64,000 nt of DNA from an uncultured Treponema sp. (GCA_949300145.1 CASGDA010000003.1:62001-126000); one strand, 5' to 3'. Positions 26,649 to 36,031 are shown, counted from the first letter of the stretch. A program made the numbers and translations. The notes: a model not told the origin generated them from the sequence alone.

Positions 26649-28748
26649 ATGTGTAGTGATGTTACGGAAATTTTCGGGGAAATGGTATTCAATGAATCTG
26701 TGATGAGGACCAGACTTCCGAAAGAAACATTCCGCCAGCTGATGAAAACTATTCACGAGGGGCAGAAACTTGACCCTTCTGTGGCAAATGTTGTCGCGAA
26801 TGCCATGAAAGAATGGGCTGTTGAAAAAGGTGCCACACATTTTACCCACTGGTTCCAGCCACAGACGGGTGTCACCGCCGAAAAACATGACAGCTTCATA
26901 ACCCCCGTAGGTGAAGGGAAAATTATAATGGAATTCTCCGGAAAGGAACTTGTCCAGGGCGAGCCTGACGCATCTTCCTTTCCTTCCGGCGGTTTGAGGG
27001 CGACTTTTGAAGCCCGTGGTTATACAGCCTGGGATCCTACCTCATACGCTTTTATCAAAGACGGCTGCCTGTGTATTCCGACTGCTTTTTGTTCTTACGG
27101 CGGTGAAGCCCTGGATAAAAAAACGCCACTCCTCAGGTCGATGCAGGCTCTCAACAAGCAGGCTCTCCGCGTACTTCATCTTTTCGGGAATGAGGATGTT
27201 TCCTGCGTGAACACAACTGTAGGTCCCGAACAGGAATATTTCCTTATTGACAAGAGCGCATACAACAAACGTGTTGATTTGATTTATACAGGCCGTACCC
27301 TTTTTGGCGCACGTCCGCCGAAGGGACAGGAACTTGAGGATCATTATTTCGGTATAATCAAGCCCCGTGTCCAGGCTTTTATGAAAGATTTGAATAAGGA
27401 ATTGTGGAAGCTTGGTGTTTATGCGAAAACGGAACACAACGAAGTTGCTCCCGCGCAGCATGAGCTTGCCCCTGTTTTTTCCAGCACGAACATAGCCTGC
27501 GATCACAACCAGCTTACAATGGAAATGCTGCGCAAGGTAGCCTCAAAACACGATATGGTTTGTCTCCTTCATGAAAAACCCTTTGCCGGTGTGAATGGTT
27601 CCGGAAAGCACAACAACTGGTCCATATCAACGAATACTGGGAAAAACCTGCTTGATCCCGGCGCAACACCACAGGACAATGCCCAGTTCCTTTTGTTTCT
27701 GTGTGCCGTCATCAAGGCCGTTGATGAATACCAGGATTTGCTGCGCATTTCTGTCGCCACTGCGGGAAATGACCACAGGCTCGGCGCAAACGAAGCTCCT
27801 CCTGCCATTGTTTCCATATTTCTGGGTGACGAACTTACGGCAATCCTGAAATGCCTGGAAGAAGGAGTCCCCTACGGCAGCCACAAAAAGGAAAAAATGC
27901 AGATAGGTGTCACCGTGCTGCCTGAATTCAGCAAGGACACAACAGACAGGAACCGTACTTCACCTTTCGCATTTACAGGAAACAAATTTGAATTCCGTAT
28001 GCTGGGTTCAAATGATTCTATAGCCTGCGCGAATATTATGCTTAACACCGCTGTAGCGGAGGAACTCTGCCAGTTTGCGGACAAGCTTGAGGGGTCGAAA
28101 AATTTCAAGGATGATCTCCAGAATATTATCCTTCAGACAATCAGAGACCATAAGCGGATAATTTTCAACGGCAACGGTTATGATGAGGAATGGGTGAAGG
28201 AAGCTGAGAAAAGAGGCTTGTTGAATTTGCGTTCCACTCCGGAGGCCTTGGTGCATCTTGTCGCAAAAAAGAACCAGGATCTGTTAAAGAAGCATGGCGT
28301 TTTCAGCGAGGTTGAGTTGAATTCCCGTTTTGAAATTCAGAATGACAACTATATCAAGATTATTCATATCGAAGCTCTGACAATGATTGATATGGTTCAT
28401 AAGGATATTCTCCCCGCCGGAAGTAAATTCGCCCTGCGCCTTGCAAGGACAATTTCAGAGAAGAAGTCTGTGTCGGAAAGCATCGATGTCTCGTATGAAG
28501 AGGAAGAGCTTAAAACTGTTTCTGCTTTGACAGGTGCGATTTATTCCAAAGTGAAAAAGCTTGAGAAGGTTGTTATGGATGCAAAAGATGTGCAGGGAGG
28601 AACATCCGCTCTTGCCCTTTATTACCGTGAACAGATATTTGCGGCGATGAATGAATTGAGGGTTTCTGTTGACGAGCTTGAAGGTTCTGTTGACAAGGAT
28701 TTGTGGCCGTATCCTTCCTACGGTGAAATTCTTTTCAGCGTTCGCTGA
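26649..28748 (+). CDS. glnN: Type III glutamine synthetase
   Basis: Makes glutamine from glutamate and ammonium. The ATG at 26649 is preceded by AAGGAGG and gives 699 residues, normal for GS III; an upstream in-frame start at 26541 would read through the leader terminator and is rejected. Family features include the N-terminal [16 protein letters not shown], the GS III signature [12 protein letters not shown] near residue 60, [36 protein letters not shown] and [10 protein letters not shown]. It is followed 71 bp later by the ammonium channel-PII gene, so uptake and assimilation are probably co-transcribed. This is the second glutamine synthetase in the cluster and the one placed behind an attenuator-like leader. 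Confidence 0.96.
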   Translation: MCSDVTEIFGEMVFNESVMRTRLPKETFRQLMKTIHEGQKLDPSVANVVANAMKEWAVEKGATHFTHWFQPQTGVTAEKHDSFITPVGEGKIIMEFSGKELVQGEPDASSFPSGGLRATFEARGYTAWDPTSYAFIKDGCLCIPTAFCSYGGEALDKKTPLLRSMQALNKQALRVLHLFGNEDVSCVNTTVGPEQEYFLIDKSAYNKRVDLIYTGRTLFGARPPKGQELEDHYFGIIKPRVQAFMKDLNKELWKLGVYAKTEHNEVAPAQHELAPVFSSTNIACDHNQLTMEMLRKVASKHDMVCLLHEKPFAGVNGSGKHNNWSISTNTGKNLLDPGATPQDNAQFLLFLCAVIKAVDEYQDLLRISVATAGNDHRLGANEAPPAIVSIFLGDELTAILKCLEEGVPYGSHKKEKMQIGVTVLPEFSKDTTDRNRTSPFAFTGNKFEFRMLGSNDSIACANIMLNTAVAEELCQFADKLEGSKNFKDDLQNIILQTIRDHKRIIFNGNGYDEEWVKEAEKRGLLNLRSTPEALVHLVAKKNQDLLKKHGVFSEVELNSRFEIQNDNYIKIIHIEALTMIDMVHKDILPAGSKFALRLARTISEKKSVSESIDVSYEEEELKTVSALTGAIYSKVKKLEKVVMDAKDVQGGTSALALYYREQIFAAMNELRVSVDELEGSVDKDLWPYPSYGEILFSVR

Positions 28749-28759
28749 GCATGAACTTA

Positions 28760-28793
28760 CCGTACGGTTTGCGTGAAATCGCCGGCTGTACGG
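28760..28793 (+). other. Intercistronic hairpin between glnN and amtB-glnB
   Basis: CCGTAC (28760-28765) pairs with GTACGG (28788-28793), with additional GCG/CGC pairing inside around a TGAAAT loop. No T-run follows. It might stabilise the upstream mRNA or tune downstream expression; there is no direct evidence for either. Confidence 0.35.
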
Positions 28794-28819
28794 ACGGGAT
28801 ATGTAAAAGGGGGTTTATT

Positions 28820-30526
28820 ATGGATGGTCAGTTTTTTGGATCCGCAGGTGTATGGTTTCTGATTGGAGCCATACTGGTATGGTTTATGCAATGCGGCTTC
28901 GCTATGGTTGAAACAGGATTCACCAGGGCGAAAAACGCAGGCAATATCATAATGAAAAACTTGATGGACTTTTGTCTGGGAACAATCGTGTTCACTCTTC
29001 TGGGCGCGGGAATTCTGATGGGTGAGAATGTTTTGTTCGGCCTTATAGGTAAGCCGACACTTGTCATGTTCACGGATTTTTACAACTATGACTGGAACTC
29101 ATTTTTCTTTAATCTTGTGTTCTGTGCTACGGCTGCAACTATTGTCTCCGGAGCTATGGCAGAACGCACAAAGTTTTCCGCTTATTGTATTTACTCGGTT
29201 GTTATCAGCCTGATTGTTTATCCTGTTGAAGCGCACTGGGTATGGGGAGGCGGTTGGCTTACACGTGTGTGGGGATCTGTAGCCGGTTCAGATGTTGTGT
29301 TCATCGATTTTGCAGGTTCCGCCCTTATCCACATGGTGGGAGGAATAAGCGCTCTTATCGGAGCCGCAATGCTTGGCGCCCGTTTGGGGAAATATGACAG
29401 GGATAAGAGCGGCAAGGTGGTGAAAGTCCGTGCCATCCCCGGTCACTCCCTCACGCTCGGTGCCTTGGGTGTGTTTATCCTTTGGTTCTGCTGGTATGGA
29501 TTTAACGGTGCCGCTGCGGCGGATGTCTGCGATTTGGCCCGTATACTCTGCAACACAACCATCGCCGCTGCCGTGGCCACAACCGCAACAATGCTTTTTA
29601 CATGGGTTAAGAATGGTAAGCCTGATGTTTCCATGACGTTGAACGGATCTCTGGCCGGACTTGTCGCCGTAACCGCGCCCTGTCAGGTCGCTGATGCATT
29701 TGGTTCCGCTGTTATCGGGTTGGTTGCCGGAATTCTTGTGGTTGTAGCTGTTGACTTTATAGATCAGGTTCTTCATGTCGATGATCCTGTCGGTGCCATT
29801 GCCGTTCATGGTGCAAACGGACTTTGGGGAGCGCTTTCCTGCGGATTGTTCTCCGTCAAGACAGGTTTGTTTTATACAGGCAATCCGCTTCAATTAGGTG
29901 TTCAAGTAATAGGGATTGCGTGTATCATGCTTTGGGTTGTCGCCACAATGAGTTTGACTTTCTTTGTATTGAAAAAGACAGTCGGACTTCGTGTTGATGA
30001 GCTTGAGGAAATTGAAGGTCTTGACAAGCACGAGCATCTTCTTCCCTCCGCTTATGCCGACTTTATTACAACGCCTTTCGCCTGTGATGTTACGGATAGT
30101 GACAGCGGTATATCAGTGCCGGTTGTGAATGCAGCTCCCGCGGCTAAAATTTCCCATGAGCACGCTGACGCGAAATTCACTAAGGTTGTTATCGTAACCC
30201 GCCAGACAAAATTTGAAGCTCTCAAGAAAGCTATGAATGATATCGGTGTTACAGGAATGACTGTTGTCAATGTAATGGGTTGCGGTATGCAGAAAGGTGC
30301 AGGCGAATTCTACCGCGGCGTTCCTGTTGATATCACGCTTCTTCCGAAAGTCAAAGTTGAAATCGTTGTCACCAAAGTTCCTGTTGATGCTGTTATAGAA
30401 GCCGCTAAAAAAGCTTTGTACACCGGCCACATCGGGGACGGAAAAATCTTTGTATACAAGGTTGATAACGTTGTCAAGGTTAGAACCGGCGAGGAAGGTT
30501 ATGAAGCCCTTCAGGATGAAGAATAG
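28820..30526 (+). CDS. amtB: Ammonium channel AmtB fused to a C-terminal PII signalling domain
   Basis: The start at 28820 has an AAAAGGGGG ribosome site and gives 568 residues; an upstream ATG at 28751 lacks one. Residues 1 to about 410 are an Amt channel with about 11 membrane helices. The twin pore histidines are in ALIHMVGGISAL and AIAVHGANGLWGAL. After a linker, residues about 452-568 are a complete PII (GlnB/GlnK) domain: TKVVIVTRQTKFEALKKAM, T-loop EFYRGVPVDITLLPKVKVEI and C-terminal GHIGDGKIFVY. The position of the usual uridylylation Tyr51 is Val, so control is probably by ATP/ADP/2-oxoglutarate binding. PII normally plugs Amt from the cytoplasm; here it is tethered to it. Confidence 0.95.
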   Translation: MDGQFFGSAGVWFLIGAILVWFMQCGFAMVETGFTRAKNAGNIIMKNLMDFCLGTIVFTLLGAGILMGENVLFGLIGKPTLVMFTDFYNYDWNSFFFNLVFCATAATIVSGAMAERTKFSAYCIYSVVISLIVYPVEAHWVWGGGWLTRVWGSVAGSDVVFIDFAGSALIHMVGGISALIGAAMLGARLGKYDRDKSGKVVKVRAIPGHSLTLGALGVFILWFCWYGFNGAAAADVCDLARILCNTTIAAAVATTATMLFTWVKNGKPDVSMTLNGSLAGLVAVTAPCQVADAFGSAVIGLVAGILVVVAVDFIDQVLHVDDPVGAIAVHGANGLWGALSCGLFSVKTGLFYTGNPLQLGVQVIGIACIMLWVVATMSLTFFVLKKTVGLRVDELEEIEGLDKHEHLLPSAYADFITTPFACDVTDSDSGISVPVVNAAPAAKISHEHADAKFTKVVIVTRQTKFEALKKAMNDIGVTGMTVVNVMGCGMQKGAGEFYRGVPVDITLLPKVKVEIVVTKVPVDAVIEAAKKALYTGHIGDGKIFVYKVDNVVKVRTGEEGYEALQDEE

Positions 30527-30574
30527 GATAATGCAGGGAAGTTAGAGTTATCTTTGGATTTTGAAATCACTTTT

Positions 30575-30604
30575 ACAAGGCTGCGGATGCAGCCTTGTTT
30601 TGTT
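30575..30604 (+). terminator. Terminator after amtB-glnB
   Basis: ACAAGGCTGC (30575-30584) and GCAGCCTTGT (30589-30598) form a 10-bp stem with a GGAT loop, followed by a T-rich tract (TTTGTTTCTACTTTTTT). It lies in the gap to the convergent znu operon. Confidence 0.85.
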
Positions 30605-30605
30605 T

Positions 30606-31457
30606 CTACTTTTTTATTTTTGTTTTGGTAAAGCTTATTGAAGCCGCCGTCAAAAAAAACGCGCCCGCTGTGACCACAGTCATCGCCCCCGCCGGAACGT
30701 CAAAGTGCCAGCCAAGAAAAAGTCCCGTAAAAGAAAATACGATGGAAAAAGCAATTCCCCATATCATCATCTGCGCCAAATTTCCGGCCCTGTATCCTGC
30801 TGTTCCTGATGGCAGTGTCAGCATGGCGATGACCATCACAATTCCTACAAAGGTCTGTAAAAGAACAACCGCCAGCGCAGTTATGCTCAGTATAGCCAAA
30901 AAAAACAGATTTGTGTTTATACCTTTTGTTTTTGCGAACTCTTCATCAAAAGAGCATATTTCAATCTGCGGGTAAAATTTCCATGCCAGAAATATTGCGG
31001 CCGCGTCGAGAATTGCAAGAAGTTTTAAGTCCTCCGTTGAAATTAAAAGTATGTTTCCGAAAAGATAACTTGAAGGATCCGTATATCCCGCTGTTTTAGA
31101 CATGAACAGGACACCTGCGCTCATGCCTATGGCCCATATCGCCTGGATGACAGTATCCTCCCTTTGTTTCGCTTTTAATGATACAAAACCTATAAGCATC
31201 GCTGAAATTACCGCGAAAATCATTGCGCCGGCCTGTGGCGGCATTCCGGGAATTATCCCTTCCGCGGAAAAAAACAACGCCATGCCGATTCCTCCAAGGG
31301 CTGCATGTGATATCGCCCCTGCAAGGCCTGCAATCCTTTTAACCGTGATTACCGCCCCGAGTATTCCGAACAAAACGGAAGAGAGTATTCCTGCAATGAG
31401 CGCGTTCCGTAAAAATACATATTGTGGATCCGCAAGTGAATAGAAAAACGACTCCAT
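30606..31457 (-). CDS. znuB: Zinc/manganese ABC transporter permease
   Basis: An ABC-3 family permease of 283 residues with about eight hydrophobic helices. Recognisable segments are AGAISHAALGGIGMALFF and QTFVGIVMVIAMLTLPSGTAGY, the latter typical of the family near the coupling region. It is the last gene of the operon znuA-znuC-znuB; gaps are 2-3 bp. Specificity for zinc over manganese is inferred from the binding protein. The C-terminus ends in a Lys-rich FTKTKIKK tail. Confidence 0.9.
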   Translation of the reverse strand: MESFFYSLADPQYVFLRNALIAGILSSVLFGILGAVITVKRIAGLAGAISHAALGGIGMALFFSAEGIIPGMPPQAGAMIFAVISAMLIGFVSLKAKQREDTVIQAIWAIGMSAGVLFMSKTAGYTDPSSYLFGNILLISTEDLKLLAILDAAAIFLAWKFYPQIEICSFDEEFAKTKGINTNLFFLAILSITALAVVLLQTFVGIVMVIAMLTLPSGTAGYRAGNLAQMMIWGIAFSIVFSFTGLFLGWHFDVPAGAMTVVTAGAFFLTAASISFTKTKIKK

Positions 31458-31460
31458 ATA

Positions 31461-32252
31461 TTAACCTTCACTTTTTCCGCAAATGTGGTCACCGCAACAA
31501 CAATCGGGCAGCCTCGTGTCATGGTTGACAATTCTGCCGTTGCCTGCCGGTTCTGTCAAATGCCTTACAACAGAGGATGCCGCGCCAAGGGCAGCATGAC
31601 CGATACATAAAACTTCGTCTGTCATGGAAGACACAAAATCAGAATCGTGCGTTACAATCAGAATCGAAGACTTTCCTTTCAGGGACGACAGAACGGAAGA
31701 AAGCCTGTTTTCGCTGTCCTCATCCATGTTCGCGGTAGGTTCATCCATAATCAGAAGTTCCGGTTTGGAAGCCAGCGCCCTGGCCACGAGGACCCTTCTT
31801 CTTTGTCCTCCCGACAGCGCTGTGAAGGAACGTTCCGCTATGTCTTCAATTTCGGCTTGCCGCAAAGCATCATTCACCGCATCCTTGTCTTCCCGGGAAT
31901 ATTTCCGGGAGAATGGTTTTACCCTTCCCATAAGAACCACTTCCCTTACGGAAACCGGAAAGGCGGGGTCATACAAAACCTGCTGCGGGACATATCCGAC
32001 TTTTGACCTCTCCTGCACCGCCGGTTTGCCGAACAGGGTTATTTCCCCGGAGGAAGGTTTTTCCAACCCTAAAATCAATTTCAGGATGGTTGTTTTTCCT
32101 GCTCCGTTTTTTCCTGTCAGAGCCGTGACTTTCTTTTCGTGGATGTGAAACGAAATTTCATCAAGCACTTTTATATTTCCATATGAAAACGAAACTTTGT
32201 GAAATTCAAGGACAGCCTTTGAATGTCCCGTTTCTCCGGTTATTTGTGGCAT
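31461..32252 (-). CDS. znuC: Zinc/manganese ABC transporter ATPase
   Basis: The 263-residue ATPase has Walker A in LTGKNGAGKTTILKL (about 40-52), the ABC signature LSGGQRRRVLVARAL, Walker B ELLIMDEPTANMD and a switch His in LIVTHDSDFV. The C-terminus carries a Cys/His tail around LPDCCCGDHICGKSEG, with four Cys in a short span, that may bind metal. It sits 3 bp upstream of znuB and starts just after the znuA stop. Confidence 0.93.
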   Translation of the reverse strand: MPQITGETGHSKAVLEFHKVSFSYGNIKVLDEISFHIHEKKVTALTGKNGAGKTTILKLILGLEKPSSGEITLFGKPAVQERSKVGYVPQQVLYDPAFPVSVREVVLMGRVKPFSRKYSREDKDAVNDALRQAEIEDIAERSFTALSGGQRRRVLVARALASKPELLIMDEPTANMDEDSENRLSSVLSSLKGKSSILIVTHDSDFVSSMTDEVLCIGHAALGAASSVVRHLTEPAGNGRIVNHDTRLPDCCCGDHICGKSEG

Positions 32253-32254
32253 AA

Positions 32255-33223
32255 TTATTTTTCCGTTTCTTCCGCGCCGCCGCTCTTCTTTATAAGGGAT
32301 TCACCCATCGCCTTTATATTGTCCAGCCAGTTTTCCGCCAAAGGATCCAGCGCAATTGTTTCCGCTCCGACAGCATCCGCCAAAGTTGTCGCGGCGGACA
32401 CCGGGAACTGCGCCTGCACAAAAATCGCGGACGGCTTTTCTGCCATCGCTTTCTTTATCAATTCAGAAAGCACTTTCGGTGTGGGTTCTTTTCCTCCCGT
32501 TTCCACCGCCTGTTGTTTGATTCCAAATTCATCCAGAAAGTATCCGAACGAAGGATGGAAAACAAAAACAGACGACCCTTCCAACGGTTTTAATTTATTC
32601 CTCAGCGAAGCGAATTCTTCCGATATCTTGGCAATCAGGATATCCGTATTCTGTTTGTACCGCGCGGTGTTCTCAGGATCGCTTTCACACATTGCGTCCC
32701 GTATATGTTCCGCAAGTATTACCGCCGGCTTTTCCCCAAGCCATGTATGCCTGTCTATGTTGTTTGAATGACTGTGTCCGTGGTCGTCGTCCTCTTCAAG
32801 TTTTCTGAAAACAACTCCTTCCGTTCCGTCAATGATTTTTAACGAAGGGAATTGCTTTTCAATTTTAGGACGGAGCGCCGTTTCAAATTCCGTCCCTGAT
32901 AAAACCCAGAAGTCTGATTCCGCCAGGTATTGTATTTGTCTTGCGGAAGGTTCATATGAATGGGGATTCTGCCCTTCACCGGCGAGAGTGTTTATTGTAA
33001 TGTCGGTTTCCGGGCCTGCAATCTGTGAAACAAACCACCGTTGCGGCAGAATGCTTACTGTAACCGTAAGGGCGCTCCGCTCTTTTTGTTTTCCGGTGCA
33101 GGATGATAATAATAGGACGGGCAGTAAAAAACAAACGGTAAAAAGTTTTTGAAATGTTAATGGAATTTTTTCAGTTCCAAGTGAATATGATTTTTTTAAA
33201 AATTTGAAATTCGGGCTTTTCAT
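32255..33223 (-). CDS. znuA: Zinc/manganese-binding lipoprotein of the ABC transporter
   Basis: A cluster A-I metal-binding protein of 322 residues. The signal ends in LLLSSC with Cys42 as likely lipidation site; the pre-signal extension is unusually long. A metal-binding His follows in GQNPHSYEPSARQ, and a short His/Asp-rich loop (EEDDDHGHSHSN, about 172-183) is characteristic of zinc-type members. Further conserved parts are VFHPSFGYFLDEFGI and EPTPKVLSELIKKAM. A -10 like TATATT (33236-33231) ends 7 nt before the ATG without Shine-Dalgarno. I could not identify a convincing Zur operator in the 73-bp divergent gap. Confidence 0.92.
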   Translation of the reverse strand: MKSPNFKFLKKSYSLGTEKIPLTFQKLFTVCFLLPVLLLSSCTGKQKERSALTVTVSILPQRWFVSQIAGPETDITINTLAGEGQNPHSYEPSARQIQYLAESDFWVLSGTEFETALRPKIEKQFPSLKIIDGTEGVVFRKLEEDDDHGHSHSNNIDRHTWLGEKPAVILAEHIRDAMCESDPENTARYKQNTDILIAKISEEFASLRNKLKPLEGSSVFVFHPSFGYFLDEFGIKQQAVETGGKEPTPKVLSELIKKAMAEKPSAIFVQAQFPVSAATTLADAVGAETIALDPLAENWLDNIKAMGESLIKKSGGAEETEK

Positions 33224-33296
33224 ATTAAATAATATATATCTATAATAGGAAAAAGCCTAGTGGTTTTTTATCCATATAATCGTAAGGCTGGCGACT

Positions 33297-34055
33297 ATGA
33301 CTGATTCGCAATGGAAAGTTTTCTCCGGATTCCGGAATGAATTCCGCAAAAAATGTTCTGATTGGGAAAAATTTTCTTCCCCGTGGTTAAGGGAACTGCA
33401 GACGGAGGCTGCTTCAGCCGGCGGAACGCCGCCGTATCCTGTTGAAACGCCTGTGGTGTATAACACCGCTCTGGATGAATTCACTAAGGACAGCGGTGTC
33501 TCGCTTGTCATTGTAAGCGACAATCCTGGAAAGGATGAACAACTGGCGGTCAACAGAATGTATCTTGTCGGACAGGCAGGAAAACTGGGCGCCGGATTTT
33601 TTGCGAAACACCCTGAGCTGGGCCCGGATTACAGAAAAAATGTCATAATCCTGAATAAAACCCCGGTGCATTCCGCCCGTACAAAACAGCTGGAATTTTT
33701 ATTGAAGCACGGCGGAGATAAATTCGCCGTACTGTTTGAAGAGTCGCAGAAGTGGATGGCGGAAAAAGCGGCTGCGCTCCAGAAAGTTTTCGCTTGTCCG
33801 TTGTGGATTGTCGGATACGGAGAGCTTCGTCCGAGAGGGCTTTTCTCCGGATATGCGGAAACCCTGACAGGGATTTACGGAGCGGATTCCGGCGACACAA
33901 AGCCTCCAGTCTATCTTTTCCAGCATTTTTCCATGAATAGATTTTCGATAGACTTGCGTGATTCCTCTTATTTGAAAGGGAAGGAATCCGTCCCAATCGC
34001 TGACAGGCTGAAAATACTTGGCGAAGCCCACCGCAGGGAAGTTCTCGGCTGGTGA
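33297..34055 (+). CDS. Protein with uracil-DNA glycosylase-superfamily-like motifs
   Basis: The protein has 252 residues, is soluble and has no signal. Motif order recalls the UDG superfamily: VIVSDNPGKDEQ (like the GxxPGxxE motif), LVGQAGKLG, IILNKTPVHS and a late LFQHFSMNRF (in place of the HPSPxN loop), with a WIVGYGELRPRG strand between them. Substitutions at the catalytic positions mean ordinary uracil excision is not assured. I recall no experimentally defined function for such proteins. A TATAAT (33275-33280) gives a leader of about 10 nt with no ribosome site. It is divergent from znuA and convergent with the CDF transporter. Confidence 0.6.
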   Translation: MTDSQWKVFSGFRNEFRKKCSDWEKFSSPWLRELQTEAASAGGTPPYPVETPVVYNTALDEFTKDSGVSLVIVSDNPGKDEQLAVNRMYLVGQAGKLGAGFFAKHPELGPDYRKNVIILNKTPVHSARTKQLEFLLKHGGDKFAVLFEESQKWMAEKAAALQKVFACPLWIVGYGELRPRGLFSGYAETLTGIYGADSGDTKPPVYLFQHFSMNRFSIDLRDSSYLKGKESVPIADRLKILGEAHRREVLGW

Positions 34056-34082
34056 TTTTCAGCCTCCCTTATTTCCGTATTG

Positions 34083-35273
34083 TCAGACAAAAGCGCTTTC
34101 GATTCTTATGAGGCAGCGGTAATTGTCCCCCAGCTCTTTTTTTATCAGTGTGTTTATTTCACGGCGCAGGGCGCTGTCTTCAATTTCTGTGTTCTTAATA
34201 TTTCCCGGCCTGATTACATCAAAAATAAGGTTTGTATTGGTTTTGTCCGGAACAATGTGCAGGTCATGGAATTTCAATTCCGGATTCAGCGAGGTCAATA
34301 CGTTTTTTAATATTTCTTTTGTTTTTATGAATTCATCGTTGTCCAAATCAACAGGATCCATGTGAATTGTAGCCGCGCAACCTGTTTGAATCATTATGTC
34401 ATTTTCAATATCGTCTATTATTTTATGCATATCAAAAATATTGCTTTTTCCGGGAACCTCTGCATGAAGGGAAATCATAACCCGTCCCGGTCCGTAGTCA
34501 TGTATCACAAGGTCATGCATCCCGGAAACAGGTTCGTGGCTTAAAACTATTTGTTCGATGTTCTTTGCGAATTCCGCATTTGCCGGTATACCCAGGAGAG
34601 GGTTTATGGTTTCCTTCGCGGAAGAAACACCGTTGTATAAAATGAAAATGGCTATCAGGATTCCGGCAACGCCGTCAAAAGGAAAGGCGGATGAAGGAAA
34701 GAAGTGTGAAAACAGGAATGAAAGCAAAACCAGTGAAGTTGAAACAGCGTCAGCAAGACTGTCCTTTGCCGCGGCATTCAAGGCAGGTGATGAAATCTTT
34801 TTTGCTATGGCGGCATTATAGGCGGCCATATAACATTTTACGGCTATCGAAATTGCGATAACCGCCAGTGCGGTCTTTTCCGTCCTGTTCCCGCCCGGCG
34901 ACATTATGGCGGTGACCGATGCGCGTAAAAGTTCCGCACCCGCCAGCAGTGTGAAAAAAGAGACGGCAAGTCCTGCAAGATATTCGATTCTGCCGTGACC
35001 GAACGGGTGCCCCCTGTCAGCTTTTTTATTTGAAAGCTTGAAACCCGCCAGAGTGGTGCCGGCCCCGATTGCATCGGTCAGGTTGTTCACCGCATCGGCG
35101 GTCAGGGCAACCGAGCCGGAAATAAATCCTGTTATGAATTTGGCTGCGGAAATAACCAGGTTCAGGAAAAGCCCGAGTATTCCGCAGAGTATACCGTAAG
35201 CTTCCCTTACATTGGTGTCCTTTATATTTTCACGGTCTTTTATAAATATTCTTGAAAGCAGGGATACAAGCAT
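34083..35273 (-). CDS. Cation diffusion facilitator (CDF) family metal exporter
   Basis: The protein has 396 residues, with six predicted membrane helices in the first 220 residues and a cytoplasmic C-terminal domain extended to about 396, longer than minimal CDFs. Helix 2 carries ALTADAVNNLTDA, helix 5 ALNAAAKDSLADAVST, the Asp pairs that form the transport metal site; HPFGHGRIEYLAGL follows helix 3. It exports a divalent cation (zinc, iron or manganese not resolved). Closeness to znuABC suggests metal balance. Start supported by similarity in position rather than a ribosome site. Confidence 0.9.
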   Translation of the reverse strand: MLVSLLSRIFIKDRENIKDTNVREAYGILCGILGLFLNLVISAAKFITGFISGSVALTADAVNNLTDAIGAGTTLAGFKLSNKKADRGHPFGHGRIEYLAGLAVSFFTLLAGAELLRASVTAIMSPGGNRTEKTALAVIAISIAVKCYMAAYNAAIAKKISSPALNAAAKDSLADAVSTSLVLLSFLFSHFFPSSAFPFDGVAGILIAIFILYNGVSSAKETINPLLGIPANAEFAKNIEQIVLSHEPVSGMHDLVIHDYGPGRVMISLHAEVPGKSNIFDMHKIIDDIENDIMIQTGCAATIHMDPVDLDNDEFIKTKEILKNVLTSLNPELKFHDLHIVPDKTNTNLIFDVIRPGNIKNTEIEDSALRREINTLIKKELGDNYRCLIRIESAFV

Positions 35274-35351
35274 TGCGATTCATCCTGACTCATAAAACAG
35301 AAGTTTCCCGGTTTTAATTCAAACGGAACCGATGCGTTCCGGCGGATTGAA

Positions 35352-35996
35352 TCAACCGGCTTTGTCCGTGTTTCCCTGTTTCCCGTCCGCCGGTGTTTTC
35401 AGGTATGCCATGAAACTTTTAAGATATTCCGCGAACGACAGCACTGAAAGAATCACGGACAAAACGTACAGGCATATGTTTACGGTTTTCAGTCCCGAAA
35501 TAATATTCTGGAAGGACGGGTCCGTGTTGAATTGCAGGACATTGTTTATGCGTATCAGCGAGACAATAAAAAGAGAAAATCCCCCTGAAATAATATAAAC
35601 AACGGTTTTAATCTTTCCGGGCATCTTCGCCGCGATTACAACCCCGTTGCTGATTGCGAGCATACGGACAAACTGCATTCCCATTTCCCTGAAAAGAATT
35701 ATCAGGAAGAAAAACGACGGCATATAACCTGAGACAACAAATGTCAGGAACACTGTCATATTTGTCAGTACATCCGCAAACGGATCAAAGAGTTTTCCGA
35801 AGTCGCTGACAATTCCGTATTTCCTGGCAAAAAAACCGTCAAGGAAATCCGTGAATTCCATATAAATGAACACGGGGATTAGAATGCACACTGATACAAT
35901 CTCTGTCCCCTGAAAAAATGTCGGCAGGAAATATATGATAAAGAAAACGGGGGCTAAAACCAGTCTATTCATCGAGAAAAAATTGGCGATTTGCAT
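35352..35996 (-). CDS. pgsA: CDP-alcohol phosphatidyltransferase (PgsA-like)
   Basis: The protein has 214 residues with about five membrane helices. The family signature is complete: DFLDGFFARKYGIVSDFGKLFDPFAD holds the expected Asp, Gly and Arg spacing (D-x2-DG-x2-AR-x8-G-x3-D-x3-D), near residues 51-76. The probable reaction is CDP-diacylglycerol plus glycerol-3-phosphate to phosphatidylglycerophosphate in the inner membrane, although other CDP-alcohol transferases share the motif. The promoter is near consensus and ends 5 nt before the ATG. It is divergent from carD. Confidence 0.85.
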   Translation of the reverse strand: MQIANFFSMNRLVLAPVFFIIYFLPTFFQGTEIVSVCILIPVFIYMEFTDFLDGFFARKYGIVSDFGKLFDPFADVLTNMTVFLTFVVSGYMPSFFFLIILFREMGMQFVRMLAISNGVVIAAKMPGKIKTVVYIISGGFSLFIVSLIRINNVLQFNTDPSFQNIISGLKTVNICLYVLSVILSVLSFAEYLKSFMAYLKTPADGKQGNTDKAG

Positions 35997-36001
35997 ACCC
36001 T

Positions 36002-36031
36002 ATTATACCTGTGGAGAAAAAGCCCTGTCAA
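36002..36031 (-). promoter_or_regulatory. pgsA promoter, leaderless
   Basis: Minus strand: perfect TTGACA (36031-36026), 18-bp spacer, perfect TATAAT (36007-36002), then 5 nt to the ATG. This is the clearest case in the window of a consensus promoter directly before a start codon. Confidence 0.7.

Noticed and set aside
33224-33296. AT-rich inverted-repeat-like tract between znuA and the divergent gene as a Zur box
   Set aside because: No convincing palindrome with the spacing of known Zur operators; the similarity is mostly overlapping -10-like AT sequence.
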